Shown here piece after piece: positions 35,501 through 47,518 of a stretch of 64,000 bases of DNA. This stretch comes from Paralichthys olivaceus (taxonomy: Eukaryota; Chordata; Actinopteri; Pleuronectiformes; Paralichthyidae): the NCBI RefSeq assembly GCF_024713975.1, contig NC_091098.1, positions 17,566,316 to 17,630,315 of the forward strand. Direction: 5' to 3'. The notes under the pieces are model-generated. The model saw only the letters and a list, made by a program, of their open reading frames with translations, had not been told where the DNA came from and searched no databases. Within the stretch, counting starts at the first letter, position 1, and every line of letters begins with the position of its first letter. Both the position numbers and the translations under genes were made by a program.

Positions 35501-38500
35501 TCTGAGGTCAGGTTTATGCACCCCCCCCCCCCACATAGCAACATAGTTTGTGGCCTAGATTTGGCCCACATTTCACATCCGGCACTTGGGGCAGTCCGCT
35601 CCTGCCAGAACTTGGACACAAGTAAGCCACAGCATGTCAACCTGTAGTTCCAAAGCCATGGCCTGAATTTGTTTATTGATATTTGGGCCATGTTTACCTT
35701 TTACCACATGAGTCACTTGAGGTTCACATCCAGATTACACCTTGCCAAGATCACTGCATGTTTGCCAAAAAAAGTGGGCAACTTTAGGCTCAGATCCATT
35801 TTGTCCAGGCCACAAGAAGGCCAGAGGTGTCTGAAGTGGCTCATATCCGTATGCTGTCTGGGCCAGTATCTAGCATAAAATGTGATAGTTTCATTGTACC
35901 TGACATACTCACATAGATAAGGGAGAGAGGACCTGAGAATCGATATGGTGTGACTCCAAACAGGTACTTGAGCTGTGAGATAAACACATGACACGCTGAC
36001 CCTGTAGTGTAACCACGAACCAGCGGCTCAGACAGGTACGTGACCACGAAACCAAACCTCACCACAAAAAACAGGATCTTATGACGGGGAAAAAAAGAGA
36101 GAGGGTCAATCGAGAGCAGTGAAATATGATGTAAAAAGGGTTGTTTGGTTGAAAAGGACAGAAACACACACCTGAAAGATCCCTGACAAGACTGTGAGGG
36201 AACATGCTACCTGTACCCTGAGGGCATCCCGAGCTTCAATATTCACACTCTGTGTACCGTTGGTGCCGTTTAGGAAAAAGTTACTGTCAGGTGCAAGCCT
36301 TTCTGTCACACCCCCGATCACGATGCTCATCACAGCAAACGTACCTGGACATTCAGAAGAATAGATTCACACGTACGTATCAGCAATGATCACTTTATCT
36401 ACAGTGACATCACTTTATTATGTTTTACTTTATTCTTAATGACGAGAGGGCACATACACACAGTTTCTCACCTATAGAGAGGTGTCTGGAGGTGCCAAAG
36501 ATGAAGTAGACCAGCACAGGGTATAGAGAAGTGTACAGGCCAATCACAGGGGGGAGAGAAGCCAGAAGAGCATACGCCATACCTGGTAAAAAAAAAAATT
36601 TGATTAAAAAAAAAGGCCTCTACCTTGTTTAAAACAAAAGTAAAAGTGACAGCAGGTGATGTTGTATTTGTCTTCTGTGTATTATCTTATTTTTGCAGAT
36701 AGGTTGAATTGTGATTTCAGCAGGAGCCCAGAGTCCTAACTTGGTCTTGTGTTCGTCATGTTGAGTGTGGTTTCTACGTTCAGGGCATGTGAGGCTAAAA
36801 AAGTAAATGCCAGTCAGGGGTGAAGGGGGAAGATAGGAGTTGGCAGGTTGCGGAGAGGCTGCGGATCTAGTTTTGTGCTATTTTTTGTTCTCATGTATGG
36901 TTTAGTTTTGTTGCACTTCCCAGGGATCATTTTGCCTTTCGTTTCTTGTACAGTTTTTATAATAAAATGCACATTTTCTTCTCCTTCTCCTTCAATATTG
37001 TTTTTTTCAAGTTTACAGTGAGAAATTTCATCTTTCACCCCTACATGGAGGTCATGATGCTACAATAATAGATAAAAAATATGAAATAAATATATTGAGA
37101 GTTCTTTGGTATTCTTTGGTATTATTAGAAAAACGTATTTTCTTTAATTGCTGAGATCAGAGTTTTAATACCATTACAACTCTCATGTCCATTAAATATG
37201 AAGGTACAGCAAGGAGACGTCTAGCATAACTAACAACTAAAAGACTGGAAGCAGTCTTGCTCGGATGGCTCAGATTTTGTTTTACCTAACTCCCAGCAAG
37301 AAACAGCATGAGCGCAGATCCCAAAATGTCAAACTGAACTTTGTGAGGTGTAACGTGGATGAACTCTGTCCACATCTATATATACAAACCCTGCGGCAGA
37401 TGCATGATGCCCACACTGCAGCCAGCGATCAGGTCTCCAATTGCATTTTCTCTGATGGAGTATTGAGGAAGCCAGCCAAGAACAGGCACCCAGCTCACCA
37501 TTGTGTGCTTCAGCCTGGGCACGGAACATCTGCAACAGAAATGAATAACGTTCATTTTACTGAGACACACAAGTAATTTCCCAACAATCTCCTTAAAGGT
37601 TTAGTGTGAAAGATTTAGGTGAAAGGGATCTGTTGGCATAAACTGAATATAAAATCATCCTTGTGATGTTTTCACTAGAATGCAATAATCTAAATTGTAC
37701 AAATTGTTGTTTTCTTTACTTGAATGAGCCCTTTATATTTAAATATTTTATATTTACATCGAGGGGGTCCTCTAGACATGTTTATTACAGTAGTCCAAAC
37801 TGGACAAACGAAAGATCTTTTGAGTTTTTAAGACAACTGAAGGCTACAGGTTCACTTTCGTGTTTGGAAGGGGAGGGGAGGGTGAGGTGAGGGGTATTCA
37901 GCTGCAACATGCAACTTCACCATTAGATATCACTAATTTCTACACACTGAACCTTTAAATTCAATCAAGCTGCTCCACATTTCACATACTCATAAATATC
38001 AGTTCTCTAAATAAGCCTGATATATTTCACCAAGATCCATGAATTATTCTTTGGGAAAATGGAGAATAAGTTGAAAACTTCTTATCTTGCATCTGCCTCG
38101 ATCCACATTTTATGGGTTCCTCCCTGGCCTTTTAAAGTAGCAGCACCCACAGATACATTGTATTAAATGCAAAAGGATATATTCTGTACAGTCATGAATA
38201 GTTAATGTGTCTCATATAATGTGTGACTGTTTTGTCCAACTGAATCAAGCTATGAACTTTGCTCATTCATTGTCATTTATTACATGATTAAGATGAGACC
38301 ACCGGTCAACTTTTTATAATCATCACTGTTCTGCTTTGAGGTGAGACAACGAAGACAAAGTGCAAACGCAATTTTCATGAACACACACAGACTTATTCAT
38401 GACTATTTAATTATTGTAAGTGCCTTCATAGCAGCCAGAGGCAGAGTAAAGCCACACACACACACACAGTAAGAAGACATTACACAGCCAAATACAAACA

Positions 38501-38741
38501 CATCGGTCTTGACAGTCAGTGTCATTGTCTCATGGTTTGCCAGTTTTCTCATTTCTTGCCTGTTACACCACTCTCCCCATGTGTCCTTTTTTTGTTGTTA
38601 CCTCAGGGAGTCTTTCAGCCGTTCCCCCAGGGTCAGCGGTTTGGTCCACTTCTGTTTTTGAGCCACTTCATCCAGACGCGGCTCATCCAGAACCTCCCTC
38701 TGCACAAAATACTCCCCATGTGAACAACCTTTCTCTTCCAT
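29782..38741 (-). CDS. slc26a6: SLC26A6-type anion exchanger, 18-19 coding exons, 773-776 aa
   Basis: A plasma-membrane Cl-/HCO3-/oxalate/sulfate exchanger of the SLC26 family. In marine teleosts slc26a6 drives intestinal bicarbonate and renal sulfate secretion. Exons in transcript order: 38602-38741, 37390-37529, 36472-36582, 36172-36344, 35913-36077, 35200-35352, 34952-35034, 34262-34409, 32790-32903, 32610-32687, 32367-32462, 32171-32277, 31974-32043, 31163-31255, 30881-30985, 30431-30772, 30265-30319, then either 29909-30057 (stop inside) or 29927-30057 joined to 29782-29808. Phases agree throughout. The first exon begins [16 protein letters not shown]. Hallmarks are the [20 protein letters not shown] and GTSRH blocks, [11 protein letters not shown], and [12 protein letters not shown]. 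The C-terminal STAS domain begins near residue 527 and is interrupted by a charged Lys/Glu-rich insert before [14 protein letters not shown]. The closest match from memory is human SLC26A6; teleosts carry several copies and I cannot tell which this is. Confidence 0.94.
32471..32533. repeat. (CA)n microsatellite beside an slc26a6 splice acceptor
   Basis: About 23 CA units, a CCCC interruption and five more units. On the minus (sense) strand this is (TG)n ending 9 nt before the acceptor of exon 11 (gttcctcag at 32463-32471), so it occupies the place of the polypyrimidine tract. Confidence 0.95.
32910..34261 (-). other. slc26a6 intron 8, no gene seen
   Basis: A 1.36-kb intron. The only notable feature is the CAATT-tailed dispersed repeat at about 33560-33680; the rest is AT-rich with no supported exon. 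Confidence 0.4.
33560..33680. repeat. Dispersed element with (TCAAT)n tail and TATAGCGCTAAATCA
   Basis: Six to seven TCAAT pentamers (33560-33592) lead into TTTTATTTGTATAGCGCTAAAT, then a block on TCTCAAGGCATTTGACA. This is a very widespread teleost repeat end, probably the terminus of a retroelement or DNA element. Only the end is present. Confidence 0.65.
35500..35880. repeat. Probable decayed TGGGCC-rich repeat in slc26a6 intron
   Basis: After a poly(C) run (about 35521-35532) come several imperfect repeats of TTTGGCCCACA, TTTGGGCCATG, CCAGGCCACA and CTGGGCCA with associated CACATCCAG/CACATCCGG. This resembles a TGGGCCA-type dispersed fish repeat, much diverged. No coding potential was recognised. 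Confidence 0.35.
37593..37959. mobile_element. MITE copy A with AGGTTYAGTG terminal inverted repeats and TTAA flanks
   Basis: The left end is TTAA-AGGTTTAGTGTGAAAG and the right end is CACACTGAACCT-TTAA, giving inverted repeats of at least 10 bp bounded on both sides by TTAA. Inside are TAGGTGAAAGGGATC, GTTTTCACTAG, ACAACTGAAGG, a purine-rich GGGAGGGTGAGGTGAGGGGT run and TTCAGCTGCAACATGCAAC. All are shared in order with copy B. No coding capacity, so this is non-autonomous. Confidence 0.8.
37945..38130. repeat. Dispersed repeat fragment with AAATAAGCCTGATATATTTCA
   Basis: Directly follows MITE copy A. Contains AATTCAATCAAGCTGCTCCAC, CTCATAAATATCAGTTCTCT and CATGAATTATTCTTTGGGAA. It is collinear in part with the copies at 26485-26710 and 61090-61260. 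Confidence 0.5.
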
Positions 38742-39604
38742 GTCCCAGGTGTGTTTGAGCGAATTCAGCACACCTTCGCAAAGCTGATGTCTGTCTCAGC
38801 TCCTCCTCTCTGCTCCTGGGTCATCTTCAATGGATGGGGCAGTTCCCTTATTGAGAGAACTGGTTTCCTCAGCTGGCCTGTGGGAGTGACTCTGAACCTT
38901 AGTCGCTATTCTGCATTTGCACACCTGTGGTTATATGTTTTTATTGGTACATGCATGCGTGTGTGCTTATTGTGATGATCCTGCTGAAGACTGCAGCTGG
39001 AAGGCCCGAACGTGGTAAACACTCCAATCCGTGTAAAAAACTAGTACATTTCTGAAATTAAGAGACACGCTGACAAACACACACCTGGTTGTATACTCAC
39101 ATAATCTACGTTAAAGATTCAAGTTTGTATCGTCGCTTTTCTTTTATTAAAGAGATAGTTCATTGAATTTTTTTTTAAATACACTCATTATCTACTCACC
39201 ACTATGCTGATGGAGTGTTTGAGTCCACAAAATGGGTAAACAGTGCTGCAGCCAAATCCAATATAATTGAAGTAAGTAAAAAAACAACAGGTACAGCATT
39301 GCTACTTCCATTTGTAGACATTTAGGCTTAAAACACGTTAAATATGAATATGAATGTCAGGGCTTGCAGACATTTGGATGACACCACCTGAGCTGTATGA
39401 GGCATGTTGTGTTTTTTTTCTGTTGTTTTTTTTTTACGTTCGAAGAAGAGTTTATCTTTATTGGTGCCCAATATTCCTCAGTCACAATATTTTCAACGTC
39501 AGCAGGAAATCAGCAAACACGTTATGTCTCAGTTTTAATATGTTTCCGCTCCTCTGCTGTCATTACACATATGACAGTATAAATAAAAAGAATGATCAGT
39601 AGTA

Positions 39605-39725
39605 AAAAACTGGACTGGCACTCAGTAGAGCACATGCCTCCACAAAGGCTTTTTTTTTGTTTTGTGGAATATTTTATTACTTAATCCTGCTGACAAACAA
39701 ACAAATGGACAGGGATAACCCCTTT
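39605..39725. repeat. Dispersed repeat fragment between slc26a6 and kbtbd12
   Basis: Contains CTGGCACTCAGTAGAGCACA, TGCCTCCACAAAGGC and TTAATCCTGCTGACAAACAAA with AATGGACAGGGATAACCCC. These match blocks at 11255-11480 and 61080-61150. Confidence 0.55.
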
Positions 39726-41940
39726 CGAAACAAGATGTTTCTGTTGTCGTCTCAGATTCTGTTGTGTCATTGAAAATGTATGGATGTTTCAGGTTCACAG
39801 CATTTAATGTACGTTAAGGAGCAAGTGGTTCTCAAGACGGGATTTCTGTTTTGTGACTGAAATGACTAACGGAGGTAGATGAGTGTTAGATGCAACAGGA
39901 AACATCCTTGCACTTATTAACCCTGGCCCCATATGTACATGTGTGTAAGACTAAAACTAAAACACTTTGATGACTAAGTGCAGATAAAAGAATAACTAGA
40001 GACAATCTTCTACAGCCCCACCACATCTCAGCTCATTTAAAGATTATACAAAACAAGATGTGCTTCATTTTAATAAGAAAATTGGATAAAAAAAGTATAT
40101 ACCAGAACAGAGTAACTACGGCTCTACACAAACTGAAGTCGAACCTTTTTGACAATTGTTTTTGTAAACCCCTTGACATTATTCAGCATTATCTATTTAA
40201 TTTCTCTTTTTTTGATTCATGAGTTTTCCTGTCATTGTCCATGTTTAAACATGGTCTCTTTTATCACGTTTGCACCGGTTCCACTTGGAGTGGCAAAGGC
40301 CAGATGTTGCAACCACAACCCCATTACTTGTAGTTAACTATTTAAATGATTACTGCTGACTCGTGGTTCTGGGAAATTGCTACAAGTTAAATGGTTAATG
40401 TAAAAATAAACTTATTATACCACCACATTGAAAGTGAAGGGATACAAAAAAATGCAAGATGTTCCATTTGGAAATGTGGTTAAACTTTTTCTGATCCCGT
40501 ACCACATGTTAAATGGCAACTTGGTTTTGTTTCATGCATTTTCTAGTTTTTTTATTTCATCTTCGTTGTATCAAAAATGTGATACAAACAAAACCTTCTT
40601 ACAGAGAGAGTGAGATAAAAACAGGGAGAGACTAAACTATGAGGGAGCACGGTGTGAAACAGTTTGCAGATGTCTCATCTTTGTTTTCCTCCCAGAGGTG
40701 AGTGGAACATTCAGATCTCACTACAAGTTTTTCATTATTGAAACTGACATTAAAACCAGTGTCAGTTTCTTCAGTTTATTTTTCATGTGTTTAAACGATG
40801 TTTCATAAGAGACATTTAGGGGAATTTGTCAATAGAGATACTTTCAGTGTGAATGTGACACCTGCTGAAATTAAGCGGCACAAAGGTCTTATGAAGGAAA
40901 CGTATATGTTGGTTCTGCTCACGATAACAAACATGGCAGAGCAAAGAAACCCAAACCCAATAAACTCATTATCTTTTGATTGATGTGACATTCACTCTGT
41001 GGGAGACTTTCAAGCATAGGATGCTGCCGCTCACATCTTATCAATAGATAAATAACAAGTTCAATCATTTAACTGCGTGGATGCACAGGTGAGGTACTTT
41101 ATCACCTGTTCAGTGATATAGATTTTCACGTGGCGGAGAGGTTTTTTTTCCTGACCTACTTTCTAAAATTTGTAGTTATGAATGAAATTAGGAAGGGGAA
41201 GAAATTATAGAAATGGCAGATGACTCATATCATATACAAACATTACTATGAGGAAAGGAATCATAAAGGAAAAAGACAAGAAAATATATAATAAGAGCCA
41301 TGGATGCAGGCTATGAAGCTGTGCTTTAAGGTAAATGCTAAAGTTAGGTATTAGATTTTTGGGTATAAATAAAGTATTGAAAAAATTAATGTTTTAACAT
41401 TTGGCACTGAAGGAAAAGGCAAGAGATCATCCAAGTTCTATTTATGCCAAAATTTCATTCTAATCCATCCCACAGTTTTCAAAATATTTCAATTTGGACC
41501 AATAAGGTGACACTGTAAATAATGATGGACGCTGTGTCTCCACTATCCAGTCACAAAACTATGGTGTTGACCAACAGACCAACACTACTATTCTTAGAGC
41601 TATATACTGCCAGCAATGCTCAAAACAATAAGTGTTTAAGCCCCAAAATAAAAGTTATCAAATCAAGAAAAAGGCAAAAATTATAAATTGATCATCGGAA
41701 GCTTGATTCAACAAATTAAATATTCACATGGAGGTCCAAAAGACCACCTCCTGGAATGGTAAACTGAGTTCAAGATGTGTTCAAAGCACACTCCTCAACA
41801 GAGTCAGTCAATTTAGACTCAATTTTAAAAATGTGTATTCTGTTGATGTTTTTTATTTTGTCTGCTTTCACATACATGCTCTGTCGACCGAGACCATCCT
41901 GAAGGCCGAAGGTCCTGACAAAAACACTTGCAGTGGGACA

Positions 41941-41975
41941 GTTTCCACATGTGAGCACGTTTCACATGTGGAAAC
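41941..41975. repeat. Perfect inverted repeat (14-bp arms, 7-nt loop)
   Basis: Arms GTTTCCACATGTGA (41941-41954) and TCACATGTGGAAAC (41962-41975) are exact reverse complements around GCACGTT. Each arm holds the E-box-like palindrome CACATGTG. It lies 2 kb upstream of kbtbd12, just before a short (CA)n run. Confidence 0.85.
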
Positions 41976-43719
41976 AAGTTCACACACACACACACACACC
42001 TGACCTGTTCACTGATTAATCTGAAGTTCGAAACTGTAGGAATTGTTTAGCTGCTGCTGCATAAATGTGCGTGTAAACATTGTTATTAACCAATTGACCT
42101 GAGATAACACTGTACTGTGATTTATGTCACCTCCAGAAATGTGGGCAGGACACACGTCCCCGGCTGAACCTATGACAGACGATAAAACCACAGTCATTTG
42201 TGTTGTGTTTGTCTGCATCTTTGTGAATGTTTGACGGAATGTTTGTGAAAGTGCATGAAGCTGCTGAGTCACAGTCGATGGCAAACAACAGCATAGCCGT
42301 GATACGTTCTCTTAAGTACACTTTAAATATACTGTGTGTTTTAAAATGTAAAGTATGATTGCTTCAAGTGTTTTGTTCCAAATGTGGATTTGTCCTTGAT
42401 TTCAGTTTTTAGCGCAAGTGAACAGTGACATCATTTTTCCTTCCTCGATGCCAATCATGAAATTTCCTTTAGTCCATGTTTATGTTTGCTGAGAGGAACA
42501 TTTGTATGAGCCGTGCATTATAAAACAACTTAAATACTTAAATACTTGCTCTCTGTATAGATTTGCGAGATCACTACTGACCTACTTGACCCAGAAAGAA
42601 AAAGTGGTGAACTTCCCCTTTCATGTAATGTTTTGCTAAAATGTGTACTCTGTTTAAAATTTATTCGGACAGACATCATATGCCTGTTTTGATTAAGCCT
42701 TTTTGAGAGGTCTCGCATTCTGAAATAGGATTTTATTTTATCCACCTTGAGTATGTAGGAAAGCAGGGTTTTGTATATTTTTAAGGATTTCCCATTTATC
42801 TCCTGTTCATGACCCTGCTCATCTTAATGAGATGGTTTTGGGACAAGCTTTGTCAATACATCATGTTGAATCAATGTGTATCCTAAAATATCTGTAATCT
42901 TTTTATCAACATTCATGAATTACTCAGAGAAATCACCCATTTCACAATGTTAAAGAAATCCTGGGTCTGCCCCTGATCCAACAACCTGTTAACGTTGTGT
43001 CTTTATGTTCATTCTTTTAGAAGAAATACACACCTTGGTATTTTAACCATGTTCTGGAGAAATGTGCATGTCTTTTAAAGGACGGAATGAATGAGAGTGA
43101 AACACTGAATGGTCACTGCTGCTCAGAGACTTCTGGAAACCTGAACTCACCAACAACACTACTAAGCACCACCGGCACTCACTGGTCTATTTTAAACCTT
43201 TTCACCAGTGAGCATGACACTGCCTCCTCTCACAGGCAGCAACTGGAACACAAGACAGACCTGCCAGTCCAATAATGAATAAATAAAAATACACCAGCCT
43301 GCAGCAGTTTAAGACATCAAAAGTGACGTCATCATAATCCTGGCTCTGGACAGGCTCGTACAACACTGGTATGATGGCTCTTTTCTCTGTGTTAGCCATA
43401 GATAAAGACATGCTAACGCGCTACTGCTCATGCTGTGAACTGCCTGTGGTGTCTGCATGGAGTCCAGAGGCCTGTGTATGTTTGGCACGCCCACTGACAG
43501 TGTCGACATTGTCTGCGAAAGTGTGTGAGTTGGTGGCCGGAGCCAGTTAAAGACCCTGTTCAACATGGAAAAGAAAGTCTTCTGTACGAGAGGAGTGAAA
43601 CCACCAAGTCTTATTGGAGACACATGCTAGTCTCCCTTCTGTTGTCTGTGCTTTGATTTGATATGGTCCTGATGTTTTTATGCAGTATATATTTTAATAG
43701 GACTTGTGAGTGAATGGTT

Positions 43720-43754
43720 GGATGGATGGAAGGAGGGATGGATGGATGGATGGA
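43720..43754. repeat. (GGAT)n microsatellite
   Basis: About eight imperfect GGAT/GGAA units roughly 200 bp upstream of the kbtbd12 start codon. Confidence 0.85.
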
Positions 43755-43955
43755 AGCTGGTCCATTCAAACTTTTATTCAAATACAGTTGTTTGAGCTCA
43801 AATTAGGCTACAAAAAACATCCATTAAAATGACAAAGCAAATGAAAATATAAAGTTTAGCAGTTTTCTCTTATTTTCCTCTTTTGTTATGTTTGTGTGTT
43901 TGGTGCTGCTCTGCACCAAGCGTTCTCTCTATGCTCACACCCACAACTAGAGCAC

Positions 43956-46900
43956 ATGGACTCTGCTCAGGCCGAGCACGGCTCAGTCCTGCTCAGGCAG
44001 CTGGAGAGGATGAGAACCGCTGAGGAGCTCACAGACGTGGTGCTGCTGGCGGAGGGGATTCCCTTTCCTTGCCACAAGGTTGTGCTGTCTGCATTCAGCC
44101 CTTACTTCCAGGTAAAGTGGCCTTGCACACATTTGATAGAAATTATTGAGTATTTTCTCTGCAATTTTTTTCTTTTTTTTAATGCATCATTATTGTTGGC
44201 GGTCTGCTGTGTCCAGGCCATGTTCACATGTGGTCTGAAAGAGACCCGGGGAGGAGAGGTACCACTCAGAGACACCCCCGCTCACAGCCTGGATCTGCTA
44301 CTGGGCTACATGTACCGAGCTGAACTCCACCTTTCCAATGACAACATCCAGGCAGTAGCTGCTGCTGCCTTCCTGCTCCATGTGGACGGAGCCTTCAGGT
44401 GGAAAAAATGAGACTGGGATGTAGGATGCTGATCATTACCAAATCAACAGAATAGACAGGATATGGAATTAGATTAGAGACTACCTGTTATCCTCCTTGT
44501 AACTGCCTGTGTTCGGTGCAGTAGTAAGATGGCAGTGGCCCATGTTTGAAATATGGACCCCTTTTTATCCCCTCATTGTCACTGGTTCAGGTTGTGTCAG
44601 AGCCACATGGAGACCAGTATGGACCCCTCCAACTGTGTTGGTCTATATCACTGGGCCAGAGACCTGGGGGCCAGTGGTTTGGCTGACTGCGCTTTAAGAT
44701 ACCTCTGCCAGCACTTTGCACAGGTGAGGCATTCAGTGGCACTAGTGCCAAATATTCTCTTAATTAGAGGTGTAAAACTTCATGACTGCTATAAAAATGA
44801 TTTATGAAATTAGTTGCAATATAATGTCTATATTGGTCCCTTAAGATCAGCTCATTCAAAGGCTCGGAATAGATGAACTCTTTGAAAATGCTCTTTGTTA
44901 AAATTAAGCTGCATAACATTGAGACAATTTGAGTTTTTCAGCTACTTGTTGCTGCCACTAGATGGCAGAAACTCTGCACTCTGTTTTGCACAGTAGCACA
45001 CAGATTAAGAGATGCTTTGGGTATTTTTCCTTTAGCACAATTTTGCTGCAATTCTGTTAATTTTTATAAGTCAGACATTGTAATTGTTTTCCTCCTTCTT
45101 TGTCATGCTCTCTTTAGGTTTGTGAAGAAGACGAAGTGCTGGACCTGGACGCCCAAAGTCTTGGGGATCTTCTGCGTTCAGATGACCTCAACATATCGCA
45201 GGAGGAGATGGTGCTGGAGCTGGTGCTGCGATGGGTGGAGAGGCGAAGAGGGGACTCGCAGAGTGAAGCCCAGGCTGCAGAGTTACTCAGGCGTGTCCGT
45301 CTGGAGCTTGTGGACCCTGGATTCCTCCGCAAAGCCAGGAGGAGAAACCCGGTGAGAAGGGATGTTCAGAGGGAAAGGCCAAGTGATAAAATTGGAGACT
45401 CTTTACCCACATTTTCCAAGTGATTAGTAAACTGACAGAATATAATGCCTATAAATGAATCTTCCAGGTATTGCTGCGGGATGCTGAGTGCTTTGGGATG
45501 ATTGATGCTGCTCTCCAGACCTCAGGTCACTGTGAGACATCAGTTCCACCTCGTCAGGCTCTTCGTTACGGCATGGAGGCCACTGACCTGCTGCTCTGTT
45601 TGGGTGGGGTTAATAAGGAGGGAGTGCCCGCCCGACGTGGAGGGCTTGCTGACCTCAGTTTGTGCTTTGCCCCCCATGCTAGAAAAACTTGCTACATCCC
45701 CTCTCCACTGAGGGCCTGTGGAGGTGTGGGACAGATCACAGCGGGTGCAGTGACACGGGACAATAACATAGTGGTGGCCATTGAAACTTTCGACCAACAC
45801 AGGCGGAAGAAGTTAGATATCTACAGGTGTGTGTGTCATTTTTAGGAAACGCACGTATTTGAGTGACACTGCATTCAGAACCAGATCTGAACCGCTGTCT
45901 GTCTTCCAGGTACGATAATTCAGTGGAGAGCAGCTGGGCGGAGGTGTGCTCAGCTGCACACAGGGACATGTACGCTATGGGGCTCGTAGGCGACGCACTT
46001 TACATGATAGGTGGTCAGATGAGAATGCACAATCACTACATCATCACAGACAGCGTGGAGAGGTGGTCGCTGAAGAGAGGAGGCAGCTGGCTCAGCTTCG
46101 CTCCTCTGCCTCTCCCGTTGGCCTGCCACTGCGCTGTGACCCTGAAGGAGCATCTCTATGTGCTCGGGGGCTGGACACCACAGGTACGGAGAAAGACCTG
46201 TCAATATGTATAGTATTACGTGGCCCCGTCACTTTAGGTGAAAACGTCCTATGGATAGGTGTATCTGCTTTAAATGAGAGATTTCTGTTTTTGTGCCTTT
46301 TCTAAATGGGTTTAAATGGGTGGAACTCAGCTGAAAAATTATTTCTCATTACCATCAGTTATGGTGTAATTGTTATATGAGATTATAGTTGGCAGATTTT
46401 TTGGTCCATACATAGCTGTGTACAAAGATCTTCCCACAATGATCACACTTACAGACTTTGGCGCCCTCTAGTGATCTAAATAATACGAATAAGAATAGAT
46501 ATTTTAAGCCCACAATTGCACAACATCAGAGTGAGGGATAGTGAGACGAATGAGCTAAACAACAGGCTGCGACATCCCAGTTATCTACAACAAAACCAAC
46601 AGTCTTGAATCATGGTTGGGTTTTCCAGTGCTGCCCCTCAGTTCTCATTTCTCACATGATTATCTTGTCTTTTTCTTCCTTGTTCCATATATTCCTGAAA
46701 TCTGCTGCCTTGTCCTCCCCCAGGATCAGCCGGACGACGACCCCGACAAGTTGAGTAACCGTGTGTTTCAGTTTGACCCGAGCAAGGACAGGTGGACCGA
46801 GTGTTCCAGGATGAAGTACTCCAGGTACCGCTGCGGCACAGCTGTCCTCAATGGAGAAATCTACGTATTAGGTCTGACCACAAGCCAGGCAGTAAATGTT

Positions 46901-47518
46901 TTCTACGTATTTTTCTGAATGAGAAGGCACAGAGCCAGATAATGTGTTTGTGTTTCCTTCAGGTGGTATAGGTTGTGATGGAGAAGACCAGGGACAATCA
47001 CGCTGCTGTCTGAGCTCCGTGGAGATCTATAACCCAGATACAGACACTTGGAGGGCAGGACCAGCCCTGCCGACTACACTGCTCTCTCTCCGAACCAACG
47101 CCACCAATATAGGAGTAGTGGAAGGAAAGCTCTACCTCTGTGGATACTACAAGGGGGCAGGTCAGTGACTGAATGCATGTTAATTACGTCCAGCAGCTTC
47201 TTTTTATATTTTATAAATGTCCTTTGCTGTCTGAAATCCCCCCTGTTCTTAAAACACAAGGCACATGTTAGGTCTACATCAGCCAGGGAATGCCAGCTTA
47301 CTGATGAGGCAGTATCTCCATGGAAATTAGATTTTGGTCAACCACAACTACTTTGTCTCTTGACTGCAGGCCGTCATGAGATCATCACTAAGGAGATTTT
47401 GGAACTGGACCCTGCGGACAATGTGTGGACGGTGGTGGAAAGACGAGCAGCCATGCACGACAGTTATGACGTCTGTCTGGTAGCTAACCTCAATCCTCGA
47501 AACCTCTTCACGCCCTAA
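43956..47518 (+). CDS. kbtbd12: Kelch repeat and BTB domain-containing protein 12, 9 coding exons, 610 aa
   Basis: BTB-BACK-Kelch proteins commonly act as substrate adaptors for CUL3 ubiquitin ligases; the KBTBD12 substrate is not established to my knowledge. Exons 43956-44111, 44217-44398, 44591-44723, 45118-45351, 45468-45826, 45910-46183, 46724-46871, 46963-47160 and 47370-47518 join in phase. The BTB domain (about 25-130) has the D-V-V-L-L-A-E-G core, FPCHKVVLSAFSPYF and AMFTCGL. The BACK domain follows, with LRYLCQHFAQV, SDDLNIS and LVLRWVERRR. The Kelch part has YMIGGQM, YVLGGWTPQ, YVLGGIGC and the final ILELDPADNVWTVV. The end MHDSYDVCLVA closely matches human KBTBD12, from which it differs mainly by a shorter C-terminus. 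The start chosen is the first in-frame ATG and lies just after a likely splice acceptor. Confidence 0.95.

Larger units (their letters stand above)
38742..43955. other. Head-to-head intergenic region between slc26a6 and kbtbd12
   Basis: About 5.2 kb separates two divergent start codons. It must hold both promoters and any non-coding first exons, but no TATA box or clear CpG cluster could be assigned. It is AT-rich. A dispersed-repeat fragment lies near 39605-39725, a short hairpin at 41941-41975 and a (GGAT)n run at 43720-43754. The kbtbd12 ATG is preceded by an acceptor-like tract (acccacaactag at about 43939-43950), suggesting an upstream 5' UTR exon not identified here. No other gene is supported. 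Confidence 0.4.

Noticed and set aside
43896-43955. Upstream extension of kbtbd12 in the same frame
   Set aside because: No ATG in the extension (it opens at GTG), and it crosses a likely splice acceptor just before the ATG at 43956.
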